DNA of 64,000 nucleotides from Roseofilum capinflatum BLCC-M114 (GCF_030068505.1 NZ_JAQOSO010000082.1:110674-174673), one strand, 5' to 3'; shown: positions 35,687 to 44,203, counted from the stretch's first letter. Made by a program: numbers and translations. Notes: generated by a model not told the origin, from the letters alone.

Positions 35687-36532
35687 ATGTCTCCCACCGA
35701 AACTGCTTTCAAACGGGTTTCTCCTCCCTTCCCCGACAAAGAAACCCTGCCCACCATGTACGATCTACCCAGCGAAGAAATAGGAGATTCTGGATTGCCT
35801 GACCTGTATCATGTGTGGCAAGCCGAACTCTGTAGCGCCACATTCCGTCCCCCAACCTATCCCCCCGAACAAATCCTAGTTGCTGGTGACTTAAACCTCT
35901 ACTATGACCCCGAACATCCCCGATGGTACAAGCGACCGGATTGGTATGCTGTAGTGGGAGTACCTCACCTGTACGACGAAACCGAAGCTCGGTTAAGTTA
36001 TGTGTTCTGGCAAGAAGAAGTGCCACCGATTATGATCGTGGAACTACTCTCCCCAGGAACCCGCAATGAAGACTTGGGTAAAACCAAGCGACGGGGTAAA
36101 CAGCCAACCAAATGGGAAGTCTACGAGCAAATTCTCGGCATTCCTTACTATATTGTTTTTGACCGCTATCGAGACCAGTTACAAGTCTTTCAACTGCAAA
36201 GAAATCGCTATCAAGAACAAGAATTGACTGAATCGAGATTCTGGTTTCCCGAATTAGAATTAGGACTGGGATTATGGTTGGGAAAATACCATGGATTAGA
36301 GCGACAATGGTTACGCTGGTATGATGCCCAGGGAAATTGGATTCCTACGCCAGAGGAAGAGGCTGAGAGGGCTAACCAACGAGCCAACAACGCTGAACAA
36401 CGGGCTAATGCTGCCGAACAAGCGCAGAAAGCAGCAATTCCTCGGCTTTTGAGTATGGGGATGAGTCGCGAACAGGTGGCTGAAATCTTGGGACTCTCTA
36501 TTAAGGAAGTGAGTCAGTGGGGACAAAGCTAA
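35687..36532 (+). CDS. Uma2-family restriction-endonuclease-like protein
   Basis: A 281-residue DUF820/Uma2 protein of the PD-(D/E)XK superfamily. Candidate active-site residues are the Asp in PDWYAVVGVP and the Glu in PPIMIVELLSPGTRNED. YYIVFDRYRDQLQVFQL is typical. After residue 215 a coiled coil rich in NQRAN/EQRANAAEQ leads to a helix-turn-helix-like tail (MGMSREQVAEILGLSIKEV). Uma2 copies are abundant in filamentous cyanobacteria and are often linked with mobile DNA. The biological role is not known. Confidence 0.9.
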   Translation: MSPTETAFKRVSPPFPDKETLPTMYDLPSEEIGDSGLPDLYHVWQAELCSATFRPPTYPPEQILVAGDLNLYYDPEHPRWYKRPDWYAVVGVPHLYDETEARLSYVFWQEEVPPIMIVELLSPGTRNEDLGKTKRRGKQPTKWEVYEQILGIPYYIVFDRYRDQLQVFQLQRNRYQEQELTESRFWFPELELGLGLWLGKYHGLERQWLRWYDAQGNWIPTPEEEAERANQRANNAEQRANAAEQAQKAAIPRLLSMGMSREQVAEILGLSIKEVSQWGQS

Positions 36533-36668
36533 ACCCATCTTTGTATCGGTTTTTGAGCGATCGCCAACAGGCAATAGTTTGTAACAATTTGATCGCCCAT
36601 CCCCAATCCTATTCCCCAAAAACCGTAGGGGTGGGTTATACCCAAATCCAGAACCCCCACCCATGTCT

Positions 36669-36701
36669 AGAAACCCGGTTTCTTGAAGAAACCGGGTTTC
36701 T
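36669..36701. repeat. Perfect 16-base palindrome (copy 1)
   Basis: The arms agaaacccggtttctt and aagaaaccgggtttct are perfect around a single central base. A second copy lies at 41461-41493. The flanks agree too (cacccatgtct against cacctatgcct before, and ggt after), so the repeated unit is larger than the hairpin. It sits directly before the recombinase remnant. Confidence 0.85.
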
Positions 36702-36707
36702 GGTCTT

Positions 36708-36930
36708 CGGGACAGCCCTAACTCGAATGAGCGATGCTGGAATTCCTTTGCGCGTAATACAGGAAATATCAGGCCACCGAAACTTGGAACAATTACAACG
36801 ATATCTTGAAGTGCATCCCGACCAGGTGCGCGGGGCAGTTTCGGCGTTGAGTGCGTTGAACTCAGCTAAGAAGCCTCATACAGCTCTTGACCTTGCGGAT
36901 AGTGTTGATGGCGACTCCAGTCTGTTCTGA
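36708..36930 (+). pseudogene. Tyrosine recombinase, C-terminal remnant
   Basis: The frame encodes FGTALTRMSDAGIPLRVIQE followed by ISGHRNLEQLQRYLEVHPDQ, which matches the end of phage-type integrases: the H in GHRN and the nucleophilic Tyr in QRYLEV are both present. The HxxR box and all upstream parts are missing. The 5' side is cut by the palindromic repeat at 36669-36701. It is a relic of an integrase or transposon-resolving recombinase, and the encoding frame extends 5' only into non-homologous DNA. Confidence 0.85.
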
Positions 36931-37103
36931 GATTTTCCGCTCATTTTACAAAGATTACAGATACGATTCCCGATTGCGATCGCACTTATCCTCAGCATCT
37001 GATTGGCGTGGCGATCGACTTGCTTGCTGATGCGGATGTGGATTGGTCGAGGGTGAGGAATATTGCCGAATTACGAGAAGAGTTGAACCTATTAGGCCTT
37101 TAG
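36909..37103 (+). other. Open frame of unknown origin, possibly a gene tail
   Basis: A 64-codon open frame ends at a TAG at 37101. It encodes DRTYPQHLIGVAIDLLADAD, then VDWSRVRNIAELREELNLLGL, which has the composition of a real protein tail. There is no good start codon, and the frame opens inside the recombinase remnant. I do not recognise it. It could be the 3' end of another truncated gene in this relic-rich spot. Confidence 0.3.
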
Positions 37104-37118
37104 ACGATGCGTGATCGC

Positions 37119-37221
37119 ACCACCAAGATGCTGACCCTTGAGGATCAGCATCCACCAATAACGTGCGCCGGGACTTCAATAAGATCGCTGCCAGATTCAC
37201 CGTCGTCGTGGTTTTCCTCAC
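37119..37221 (-). pseudogene. ParA-family ATPase, N-terminal remnant
   Basis: About 34 codons encode RKTTTTVNLAAILLKSRR and then TLLVDADPQGSASWW, the deviant Walker A and A' motifs of ParA ATPases. The Walker A is itself damaged (EGVRKTT in place of GGVGKTT). The frame then drifts into non-homologous sequence. The remnant starts over the last bases of the 717-aa gene in another frame. It suggests past plasmid or integrative-element DNA. Confidence 0.8.
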
Positions 37222-39371
37222 TCCTTCCTCTCGGAGAGTAACCGGTTATACATTCTACTCTTTGCCCTTATTGCATCTAATGAACTCGCTACTGTTATTG
37301 ATTTTGCCATTGTTTTTATTGCTGATTTGGTGACCCGTTGTCCTGCTTCCTCAGCTTCCTTAGCTTTACGTTGCTCTTCCTCTACTCTCCGTCGCTCTGC
37401 TTCAGCCCGTTGTTTGGCTTCCTCCGCCTCCTTCGCCTTCCGGCGCTCATCTGTCCACCAGCGCTGCAACTCCTCATACTTCTGCGCTGCACTCTCAGAA
37501 CCCAACTCTACCGCCTCGGCATAATTCGCCAGCGCCATCTCAATATTATTCAACTGCCGATAAACATCTCCCCGCGCCTCATGAAACTTCGCCTGATTCG
37601 GTTGCAAATTCACCGCCTTATCCAAATCCGTAAGTGCCTGCTGGAGTTCTCCTAACCCCTGATAGGCTAAACCGCGCTGATAATAGGCAATGGCGCGAGG
37701 AGCCAGAGTAATCGTTTGCTCGAAATCATACCGCGCTCCCTCATAATCCTCTGCTTCCAGACGTTTCACCCCACGACGATAGCAAGATTGGGCAATATCC
37801 AGTTGCCGCGAGTCTCCCAGCACCGACAAACAGCGATTCAATTTCGCCACATAGCCCTCATCGGCAATATTCAACGCACTCCCCAGAGTCTCCAGAGGCT
37901 CACCGCTCCCTGGTAGCTGACGTTGGGAAAGCCAACGGTTAATAGAAATTTCCATCAACTGCTGCGTCGGACTAGAATCCGGTAAATTCGAGAACGCCAA
38001 AGCCACATCCAACAGCAAACTCGGCACATCAAACCACACTTCACCCGACGCTTCTATCAACGCTTGATAGTGAGTCAGGACAATCTCCAGAAGCGGTTGC
38101 ACCTCATAGTCAGGCATCCCCTCAATAAACTCAGCCAGCAACTCCGGCATTTTCGGCGCAGTGCCATGACGCAGTAAATGATAATCATCCAGCGCCATCC
38201 CTGCGGCAAGACAATGGAGTTGACTGAGATATTTCTTCAACCGCATAATACCCGAAGGTGTGGGGCGATATTCTACTGCAACTTTGACATTCGAGGCTAT
38301 ACGTTTTTCTTCTCTCAGCAGTTTCGTTAAGTTAAACTCGTCAATCTCATTTTCTTTAGCATCACTAATGGCTTCTTGAACATCTAAACCCGCTTCTATC
38401 AGTTTCTGTTTCTTCTGTCCCCACTCCCGCGCCAACTCTCGCTGCACGTCGTAAATAAACTCCTTGTGAGAAAACTGAAATAAAATCGATTCTTTCTGCC
38501 AGTCCAATTGTCCCGCGTCCCAGGAAAACAGAGAAAAATTGAGCAAATCCCCCGCAACTTTAGACTCCAAAATAATCGTCGGTACAGCCGCAAACAGATA
38601 ATGCAACGACAACACCGCCGCCCCATCTTTCATGCGGTTGGTGTCCCAGAGTCCCGCAATCGGTTTTGCCGGGCGTTCCGAGTCCCGTTCCGGATAATGG
38701 CAACCCAAAAAATTGCTCAATTCATCTTCAATATCATTCGCCATTCGGGGCAGTCCAGAACCCGCATTCGGATAGCGGTCAAATTCCACATCCGGAGGCG
38801 AAACCACCACCAAAGGCGGAATCGGCAACCGGTCTCGATATTGCTCATAATATTGCATCAAAGGTTTAGGCGGAGTCCGCCAAGGTTGGTTATCGAGAAT
38901 GCGCCGCTCTTCATCCGTGTCTCGATTAATTTTAGCCGTCAAGAATGCCATAAACAGGCTGAATTCCTGCTGGCTTTTTTGCAATTCCCGTTGCAGTTGT
39001 GCCCGTTGCGACTCTAGCCACCGTTCATGTTCAATGCGCGAGGCTAACCGGCGGTTTTCGGAGTCCTGAATATATCGCGTCAGGGCTTCTTGATGTTCCC
39101 TGGAGAGTTCGGCTTGTTTGGCTTGGAAGTCTCGCGACAATGCGGCTTGCTCCGCTTCATGTTCGCGTCGTTGCTCTTGCTGGACATATTGCAATTTCAA
39201 GCCCTCTAATTGTATTTGTTGCTGCTTGTGGGCAATCTCCCGTTGATTAGCGGCTATGATTTCAGTATTTTCTTGTCGGCTATCGATAATGGCTTTAGTG
39301 GGAAATAAAACAGATTTAGCCCAATTTCCAGCTCTTTGCCACCATCTTTGTTTTCCAGGCAGTGATTTCAT
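37218..39371 (-). CDS. Unrecognised 717-residue coiled-coil / TPR protein
   Basis: The start at 39371 has a clear GGAGGAAA, and an upstream in-frame GTG at 39410 does not. Residues about 35-150 form a long, highly charged Gln/Glu/Arg coiled coil. Residues about 170-450 are a compact region I do not recognise, with LPIPPLVVVSPPDVEFDRYP, AVLSLHYLFAAVPTIILESK and LHCLAAGMALDDYHLL. TPR repeats follow (YEGARYDFEQTITLAPRAIA and ALTDLDKAVNLQPNQAKFHE). A second charged coiled coil of KEAEEA/RRRVEEEQ repeats ends the protein. No signal peptide is visible. It may be a large scaffold or effector-associated protein. Relics of ParA and integrase lie downstream, and a nuclease lies upstream. Confidence 0.7.
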   Translation of the reverse strand: MKSLPGKQRWWQRAGNWAKSVLFPTKAIIDSRQENTEIIAANQREIAHKQQQIQLEGLKLQYVQQEQRREHEAEQAALSRDFQAKQAELSREHQEALTRYIQDSENRRLASRIEHERWLESQRAQLQRELQKSQQEFSLFMAFLTAKINRDTDEERRILDNQPWRTPPKPLMQYYEQYRDRLPIPPLVVVSPPDVEFDRYPNAGSGLPRMANDIEDELSNFLGCHYPERDSERPAKPIAGLWDTNRMKDGAAVLSLHYLFAAVPTIILESKVAGDLLNFSLFSWDAGQLDWQKESILFQFSHKEFIYDVQRELAREWGQKKQKLIEAGLDVQEAISDAKENEIDEFNLTKLLREEKRIASNVKVAVEYRPTPSGIMRLKKYLSQLHCLAAGMALDDYHLLRHGTAPKMPELLAEFIEGMPDYEVQPLLEIVLTHYQALIEASGEVWFDVPSLLLDVALAFSNLPDSSPTQQLMEISINRWLSQRQLPGSGEPLETLGSALNIADEGYVAKLNRCLSVLGDSRQLDIAQSCYRRGVKRLEAEDYEGARYDFEQTITLAPRAIAYYQRGLAYQGLGELQQALTDLDKAVNLQPNQAKFHEARGDVYRQLNNIEMALANYAEAVELGSESAAQKYEELQRWWTDERRKAKEAEEAKQRAEAERRRVEEEQRKAKEAEEAGQRVTKSAIKTMAKSITVASSLDAIRAKSRMYNRLLSERKE

Positions 39372-39393
39372 GATAATTTCCTCCGATAATTTT

Positions 39394-39533
39394 GTAGTGG
39401 ACTGTTTCACCTAAAATAGAGCTTTGTTTGTAGTAAGCACTTTAGTGCTTAAAAGTCTAGCGAGGGGGTGGGGGCGGGTTTACGGAAGTTTTGGATTGGT
39501 TTTCTAGATTTGGGTATAACCCGCCCCTACAGG
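39394..39533. repeat. Leader repeat upstream of the 717-residue gene
   Basis: Two blocks, 39394-39450 (gtagtggactg, then gctttgtttgtagtaagcac) and 39463-39530 (gggggcgggtttacggaag to tataacccgcccctac), recur at 40131-40188 and 40309-40378. Here they lie upstream of the coiled-coil gene and downstream of the nuclease gene. They include the palindrome aagcactttagtgctt. Confidence 0.75.
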
Positions 39534-39572
39534 ATTTAATTGTTCATTGTTCATTGTTAATTGTTCATTGCC

Positions 39573-40109
39573 TCACCATGTGCGCGGTTCAAATCCTGTA
39601 TCATTGGCAATTTCCACCGTATTGCCCGATGGATGAATGACAAACAAACCATTTTGATAAGCATATCGGTCTACCCCTCGGTCAATTTCAATGGCTGCGA
39701 CTGCTCCATAGGCGCGATAGGTTTGGTAAGTGGGAAATGACTGCTTAAATCGTAGCAGTTTATCTAAGAATTCATCCACATCATCTCTCGATAACCGAGA
39801 TTTACACTCCACTACAACTACATCAGAACCATTGACTCCTAGGATATCAATTTCCATGGCTAGTCCCTGTCTTCGCTGTCGAGCGCGAGAGAAGGTTTGG
39901 TCGATTTGAATGCCTCGCTGTTGAAATAGTTGCACGACGGCAGGCTCGACTAATTCTTCTACAAATCGCCCCCAGCGCGTGGTTAACCCGGCGACTTCTT
40001 TACTGGTTTGGGCGACAGTTTTCTCCAGTTTTTTCAGTCGTCGGTCTGCTTCCGCTTGGGATACTTGGAAAAGTTTGTAGATGTCTTCAATGGTAATTTG
40101 TTCGCTCAT
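39573..40109 (-). CDS. DUF3782-type PD-(D/E)XK nuclease-like protein
   Basis: A 178-residue protein. The N-terminal 55 residues are helical (IEDIYKLFQVSQAEADRRLK, then KKLEKTVAQTSKEVAGL). The C-terminal domain has MEIDILGVNGSDVVVVECKS with an E-x-D...E-x-K catalytic pattern, then LLRFKQSFPTYQTYRAYGAV. This matches the DUF3782/DUF4351-type nuclease-like families that are frequent in cyanobacteria. GGAGAATC precedes the ATG at 40109. It is separated by a repeat from the coiled-coil gene and is on the same strand. Confidence 0.8.
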   Translation of the reverse strand: MSEQITIEDIYKLFQVSQAEADRRLKKLEKTVAQTSKEVAGLTTRWGRFVEELVEPAVVQLFQQRGIQIDQTFSRARQRRQGLAMEIDILGVNGSDVVVVECKSRLSRDDVDEFLDKLLRFKQSFPTYQTYRAYGAVAAIEIDRGVDRYAYQNGLFVIHPSGNTVEIANDTGFEPRTW

Positions 40110-40130
40110 AATGATTGATTCTCCGATTTC

Positions 40131-40380
40131 GTAGTGGGCTGACCCACCTAAAATAGGGCTTTGTTTGTAGTAAGCACTTTAGTGCTTTAAAGCCTAGCTG
40201 GAGATTGCTCAAGCAATCACTACAAACAAAATCTAATGCATCAAATTAGATGAAATAGTCCAGTCGGGTGTGTTAATGAAATGTAACGCACCATTTTTGG
40301 TGGGTTTTCGAGAGGGTGGGGGCGGGTTTAGGGAAGTTTTGGGTGAGATTTCTAGATTTGGGTATAACCCGCCCCTACAA
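40131..40380. repeat. Leader repeat upstream of the nuclease gene
   Basis: This second copy of the leader repeat has about 120 extra bases between its two blocks, including gattgctcaagcaatc. The 278-base gap it fills contains no credible gene. Its blocks are at 40131-40188 and 40309-40378. Confidence 0.75.
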
Positions 40381-40387
40381 GGTTATT

Positions 40388-41407
40388 TTAATGGGTTTGT
40401 TTGTAGATGAGTAACGCTGCATCTGACCAGGTTTTGGCATAGCCTAAATCTTGTCCATGAGCATTATAGGCATGATGGTTATTGCAATTCCAATTCCCAG
40501 CAACATTGCCATTTCTCCAATAGAAACTGTTGCCGTTATACGTGCCAACTTCTCTGGAATCTAGATAAACTGTGTGATGATAGTTGTTAGTAGTAATCTT
40601 ACAGCCAAAGGTCATGGATTCAGTATTTCCTAAATGGCTGGTAAACCAAGAGGGTTGATTGTGCATTTCTGTGGATGCCATATAATCGTGACTGGCATCC
40701 ATGGCGACTTGAAATTGCTCGACTGGAATTTTTACACCGCGTCCTTCTGGTGAGGTTGGATCATTGAGAATGACATGGGTAGGTGGTGCAATTTCCGGCT
40801 TAGGTTCTACCCCAATCACTTGTACAATGTGGTCGGCAGGTTGTCCTGCGAGTAAATGGGGGTCGATGATTTCGGGTAACCATTCGACGGTGGAACTAAC
40901 CCCAACAAAAACCTCTTCACCCTGCTTTAATTTGGTGCTGATGTCGGTTAAATTTGCCCCCACATGGCTCTCGACAGGAACGTGGGCTTGATCTGCCAAA
41001 AGTTTGCCAAAGTCCTCACTAGGGGTTCCATGAGCGGAATCGTACCAACCTCGCTGTTGGGCATAGTGGCTCAGTTGCGCTTCTGAGTAAGGGTGATGGG
41101 TGAGATGCTCGATCGCCGATTGCTGGGCAGCAATTCCACAGCTATAATCAGTTTGCTGCTCGTGCCAGTAGTTCATTTCCTCGGCTGGATGTCCAACCAC
41201 TAGGGACGGGTCTTGATTGGGGTCATAATGGTCATGGCTGAACTGATAGGTTTGATCCTCATGGGTGAGATAAGGGTCTGGATCGGGCGATGATGTTGGA
41301 TCGCTGTGTAAGCTGGTGGTGCTATCGTCCCACGTCGTGCCATAGGCTTCGGGTACGGTGGAATCGGGTTGTGAGTATTGACTACTGTCGTCGGGGTAAA
41401 TGTTCAT
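40388..41407 (-). CDS. C39-like papain-fold peptidase with novel C-terminal domain
   Basis: A 339-residue protein that starts at MNIYPDDSSQYSQ. Residues about 1-65 are a low-complexity Asp/Ser/Pro/Tyr-rich region with no signal peptide. Residues about 80-235 have a C39-like peptidase triad: Cys in QQTDYSCGIAAQQSAIEHL, His in ADHIVQVIGV, and the Asn/Asp in THVILNDPTSPEG. The C-terminal about 75 residues are rich in Asn and His (NNYHHTVYLDSREVGTYNG and NWNCNNHHAYNAHG) and may be a small glycine-type beta domain. The upstream in-frame start at 41452 lies nearer the palindromic repeat and is less likely. Confidence 0.75.
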   Translation of the reverse strand: MNIYPDDSSQYSQPDSTVPEAYGTTWDDSTTSLHSDPTSSPDPDPYLTHEDQTYQFSHDHYDPNQDPSLVVGHPAEEMNYWHEQQTDYSCGIAAQQSAIEHLTHHPYSEAQLSHYAQQRGWYDSAHGTPSEDFGKLLADQAHVPVESHVGANLTDISTKLKQGEEVFVGVSSTVEWLPEIIDPHLLAGQPADHIVQVIGVEPKPEIAPPTHVILNDPTSPEGRGVKIPVEQFQVAMDASHDYMASTEMHNQPSWFTSHLGNTESMTFGCKITTNNYHHTVYLDSREVGTYNGNSFYWRNGNVAGNWNCNNHHAYNAHGQDLGYAKTWSDAALLIYKQTH

Positions 41408-41460
41408 AGTGCAATAGAAGTAAGGGGTGATATGATGATTTGCTGCCCCCACCTATGCCT

Positions 41461-41493
41461 AGAAACCCGGTTTCTTGGAGAAACCGGGTTTCT
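41461..41493. repeat. Perfect palindrome (copy 2)
   Basis: The arms agaaacccggtttct and agaaaccgggtttct surround tgg. The copy at 36669-36701 has the same arms and similar flanks. It sits upstream of the peptidase gene in the 262-base gap before the vWA gene, which otherwise contains no gene I can see. Confidence 0.85.
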
Positions 41494-41669
41494 GGTTCCC
41501 AACCATTTTTGGGGCTGGGGGATCAGGGGATATACATCGATCTTAATTCCTTGGGAAAGTAAGGGTGATTCATTCCCATTTTTAAGTTTTATCCCTCTTC
41601 TCAAAAGTTGGTGGAATCGGTATCTCGATCAAGACTAATGAGAGACAGGTTTCCCTGTCCCTAAGTCTG

Positions 41670-44090
41670 TTAATTCCCGTTAACTCGCAAGGTTACCGAT
41701 ACTGTACCCTGAACGGAACTGGGAACGGGCCAACCGAGTAAAACCGATCGCACTGCTCGAATAACGTCTTCGTCTTCTATGGTGGAATTCTCCTCATCTA
41801 GAAGCACCCGACGGACGCGCCCATTATTTGTCCAGACTTCTAAGGTCAGATCGCCGGAAACTTCGTCAGGAAGGGAGATAGACTGGATATATTGGGTTAA
41901 AGCGGCGATCGCCTCCTCACTCAGTCCCTCAGCCTTCATCACTTCAATACGTGGCTCTACCTCTACCTTCTCTTCCTCAGCAAGCTCCATTTCCATGCTA
42001 TCCATTAGGGGAGCAGGAGGAGGAGGAGCCGCAGCAGGCATGGGTGCTGACATCCTTAAAGGTGATGCAGAACGGGATGCTCCTCTAGTTCCAGCACTTT
42101 GCATCACCGCTTGATCCTCCTCTGGGGAACCAAAAACGCCCTCATAACTCACGCCATCAGGTAATTCTACCGGAACTTCTACCCGCACTCGTTCACCATT
42201 CGGGTTAACGCGCACTTCCTCGCTGACGGCGATAAATGCCGTATATTCAGACAAGAGGCGATAATCTAAAGCCGTCTGCGTCACTGCATCGACTCCCGAC
42301 TTCGTTTCGCCGCCAAACATTTCCGTCATCAGATCCTTAATTTTTGCTCTACCCCAGAGCTGGGCGATCGCCTCACTATCCCCCCGAAAATTGACCGAGA
42401 ACACCTGTTCATAGCGTTTTCCCCCTGCCGAAACCCCCCGAATGCTTAACGTCCCTGGCTGGCTGTCTGCCTTGCGTCCGAACAGCACCAACGGCTGACT
42501 GGCAAACAGATCTGGGGGCGCGAGGGGATAAATTTCGGGAGCTTCTCCTGCACCGCTCCAGGTTACCTCAATATTGCTTAAAACTGGGTTATTAATTTGG
42601 CTGAAAAACTTCTGCACCACCGGGTCGATATTCTCATCCTGGCGTACCACTTGCACCGTTCCCCGGCCCACTTCTGCTAGTCTATCCAACAAAAATCGAT
42701 TCGTGGAACTGCCCACACCAAAGCTATACAAGCGATTTCCCCGTTGCAGATTCTGTTGCACTGCCGCAATAATTTCCTGGTCATTGCCAATATAGCCATC
42801 GGTGAGTAAGACGACACTCCGCAACCGTCCTTCTGGGGGTGGGGGAAAGTTCAGCACCGCATTGATGCCATTCATCAATTCCGTTCCCCCTTCGGCGTTC
42901 AGTTGATTAATATAGGAGAGCGCTTTTTGCCGGTTTTGCGGGGTATTCGTTAGCGGAGATGCAGACAACTGGCGAGCCGTATTAGAAAAATCGATAATTG
43001 TAAACGTATCATCAGGATTTAAACCCTGAATAAATTCTCGCATCAAGGCTTGAGATTGGGCAATGGGTGCGCCCGACTGGGAACCGGAAGTATCCATCAG
43101 AAAGACCACATCTTTGGGGATAATTTCCCTGGGTTGATAGTCTAAAGCTGGAATTAAATAGGCGGCGAAATGTCCCCCATTGCTATCTTTTTGGGTGAGG
43201 ATAGTAGCTTGGGTTTCTTGTCCTGAAACTTGATAGCGCAATACGAGATCTTTGTTGGGAATTTGGTCTTCTGGAGAGAGTTGAATTTCAGTGATGTTGC
43301 GCTGTTGCCGCACTAAGATTTTATGGGAAGTCGAGCTAATATTGCTGATGGGAACGCCCGCATCAATGTTAACTGAAACTTGGATATCATGACCCGATCG
43401 CCTCCCCGGTGTCAGTACCGGGGGCGTAATCCGAGAAGCATCAGGCACTTGATCCGTATCTTCCGTTCCCTGAATAGAGTTACCAGGAATATAGCGCGGC
43501 CCAACTACCATGGGAAAGACAAACTCATAATTCCCGCCTTCAAAGGTGAGGGAGTCCGTGTAGCGAATGGTGACCTCAATTTTTTCTCCCGGTCGAATAT
43601 TGGCTAAAGATTGGGTGAAGATATTCGCCCTCTCTTGCTCCAAAAGTCCCGCAGTGCGTCCTTCTGCTCTGGCTTGTTCGTAGATTTCCTGGGCTTCTTC
43701 CCGTTTTTTAATGCTGCCTTTGATGATGCGATCGCCCAGTTTAATCTCCATATCATACACCGCCGCCTCATCCGGGAGCGGAAACACATACACCGCTTCT
43801 AGGGGGTCTTCAAACGGATTTTCAAAGGTTTGGGTCACTTCCACCTGGGAAACATTGCCGGAAACCGTGGCATTGACGGAAGTGTTTTTTAAGGGAAAAA
43901 CTTGGGTTTGACCCTCTTCTGAGGTCACCCAGAGACCGTTAGCGGGCGTATCGGCGGGGGGTTGCATGGGGTTAGCCGCTTGCATCATGGGATTGGGGGA
44001 GGTAGGAGGAACAATGGAGATGTTTGCAGTGCTGTTGAGACACCCGGTGAGGAGTAAGGATAGGGGGAGAAAATAGGTGAGTTTAGTCAT
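41670..44090 (-). CDS. VIT and vWA domain lipoprotein
   Basis: An 806-residue envelope protein. The start MTKLTYFLPLSLLLTGCLNS is a lipoprotein signal with lipobox LLTG-C, so the start at 44090 is well supported. The VIT domain has VSQVEVTQTFENPFEDPLEA and VYVFPLPDEAAVYDMEIKLG. The vWA domain has the MIDAS DxSxS (VFLMDTSGSQSGAPI) and VVLLTDGYIG. Towards the C-terminus is a Pro/Ala-rich linker (MPAAAPPPPAPLMD), followed by a 90-residue domain. The layout recalls inter-alpha-trypsin-like proteins that mediate adhesion or metal-dependent binding. No sortase partner is visible. Confidence 0.9.
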   Translation of the reverse strand: MTKLTYFLPLSLLLTGCLNSTANISIVPPTSPNPMMQAANPMQPPADTPANGLWVTSEEGQTQVFPLKNTSVNATVSGNVSQVEVTQTFENPFEDPLEAVYVFPLPDEAAVYDMEIKLGDRIIKGSIKKREEAQEIYEQARAEGRTAGLLEQERANIFTQSLANIRPGEKIEVTIRYTDSLTFEGGNYEFVFPMVVGPRYIPGNSIQGTEDTDQVPDASRITPPVLTPGRRSGHDIQVSVNIDAGVPISNISSTSHKILVRQQRNITEIQLSPEDQIPNKDLVLRYQVSGQETQATILTQKDSNGGHFAAYLIPALDYQPREIIPKDVVFLMDTSGSQSGAPIAQSQALMREFIQGLNPDDTFTIIDFSNTARQLSASPLTNTPQNRQKALSYINQLNAEGGTELMNGINAVLNFPPPPEGRLRSVVLLTDGYIGNDQEIIAAVQQNLQRGNRLYSFGVGSSTNRFLLDRLAEVGRGTVQVVRQDENIDPVVQKFFSQINNPVLSNIEVTWSGAGEAPEIYPLAPPDLFASQPLVLFGRKADSQPGTLSIRGVSAGGKRYEQVFSVNFRGDSEAIAQLWGRAKIKDLMTEMFGGETKSGVDAVTQTALDYRLLSEYTAFIAVSEEVRVNPNGERVRVEVPVELPDGVSYEGVFGSPEEDQAVMQSAGTRGASRSASPLRMSAPMPAAAPPPPAPLMDSMEMELAEEEKVEVEPRIEVMKAEGLSEEAIAALTQYIQSISLPDEVSGDLTLEVWTNNGRVRRVLLDEENSTIEDEDVIRAVRSVLLGWPVPSSVQGTVSVTLRVNGN

Positions 44091-44107
44091 AATAGAGCGC
44101 TTCGCGT

Positions 44108-44139
44108 TAGGGAATAGGGAATAGGGAATAGGGAATAGG
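44108..44139. repeat. Heptanucleotide tandem repeat
   Basis: The unit TAGGGAA is repeated four times plus four bases of a fifth, in the leader upstream of the vWA gene. Short tandemly repeated heptamers are common in cyanobacteria. Copy number could vary between strains. A related doubled unit (taggtaa) is near 45871. Confidence 0.9.
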
Positions 44140-44203
44140 CCCATCTTCGCGTCTCCGCGTCTCGGTATCCCCGCATCTGTGCGTCCCCATGTCCTAGAAT
44201 GGC

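Noticed and set aside
38508..39017. 169-codon plus-strand frame over the coiled-coil gene
   Set aside because: Rich in Arg, His and Gln from antisense reading of the coiled-coil codons. No family match.
44108..44139. Heptamer repeat as a replication origin iteron
   Set aside because: There is no DnaA box cluster, and short tandem heptamers are common in cyanobacteria outside origins.
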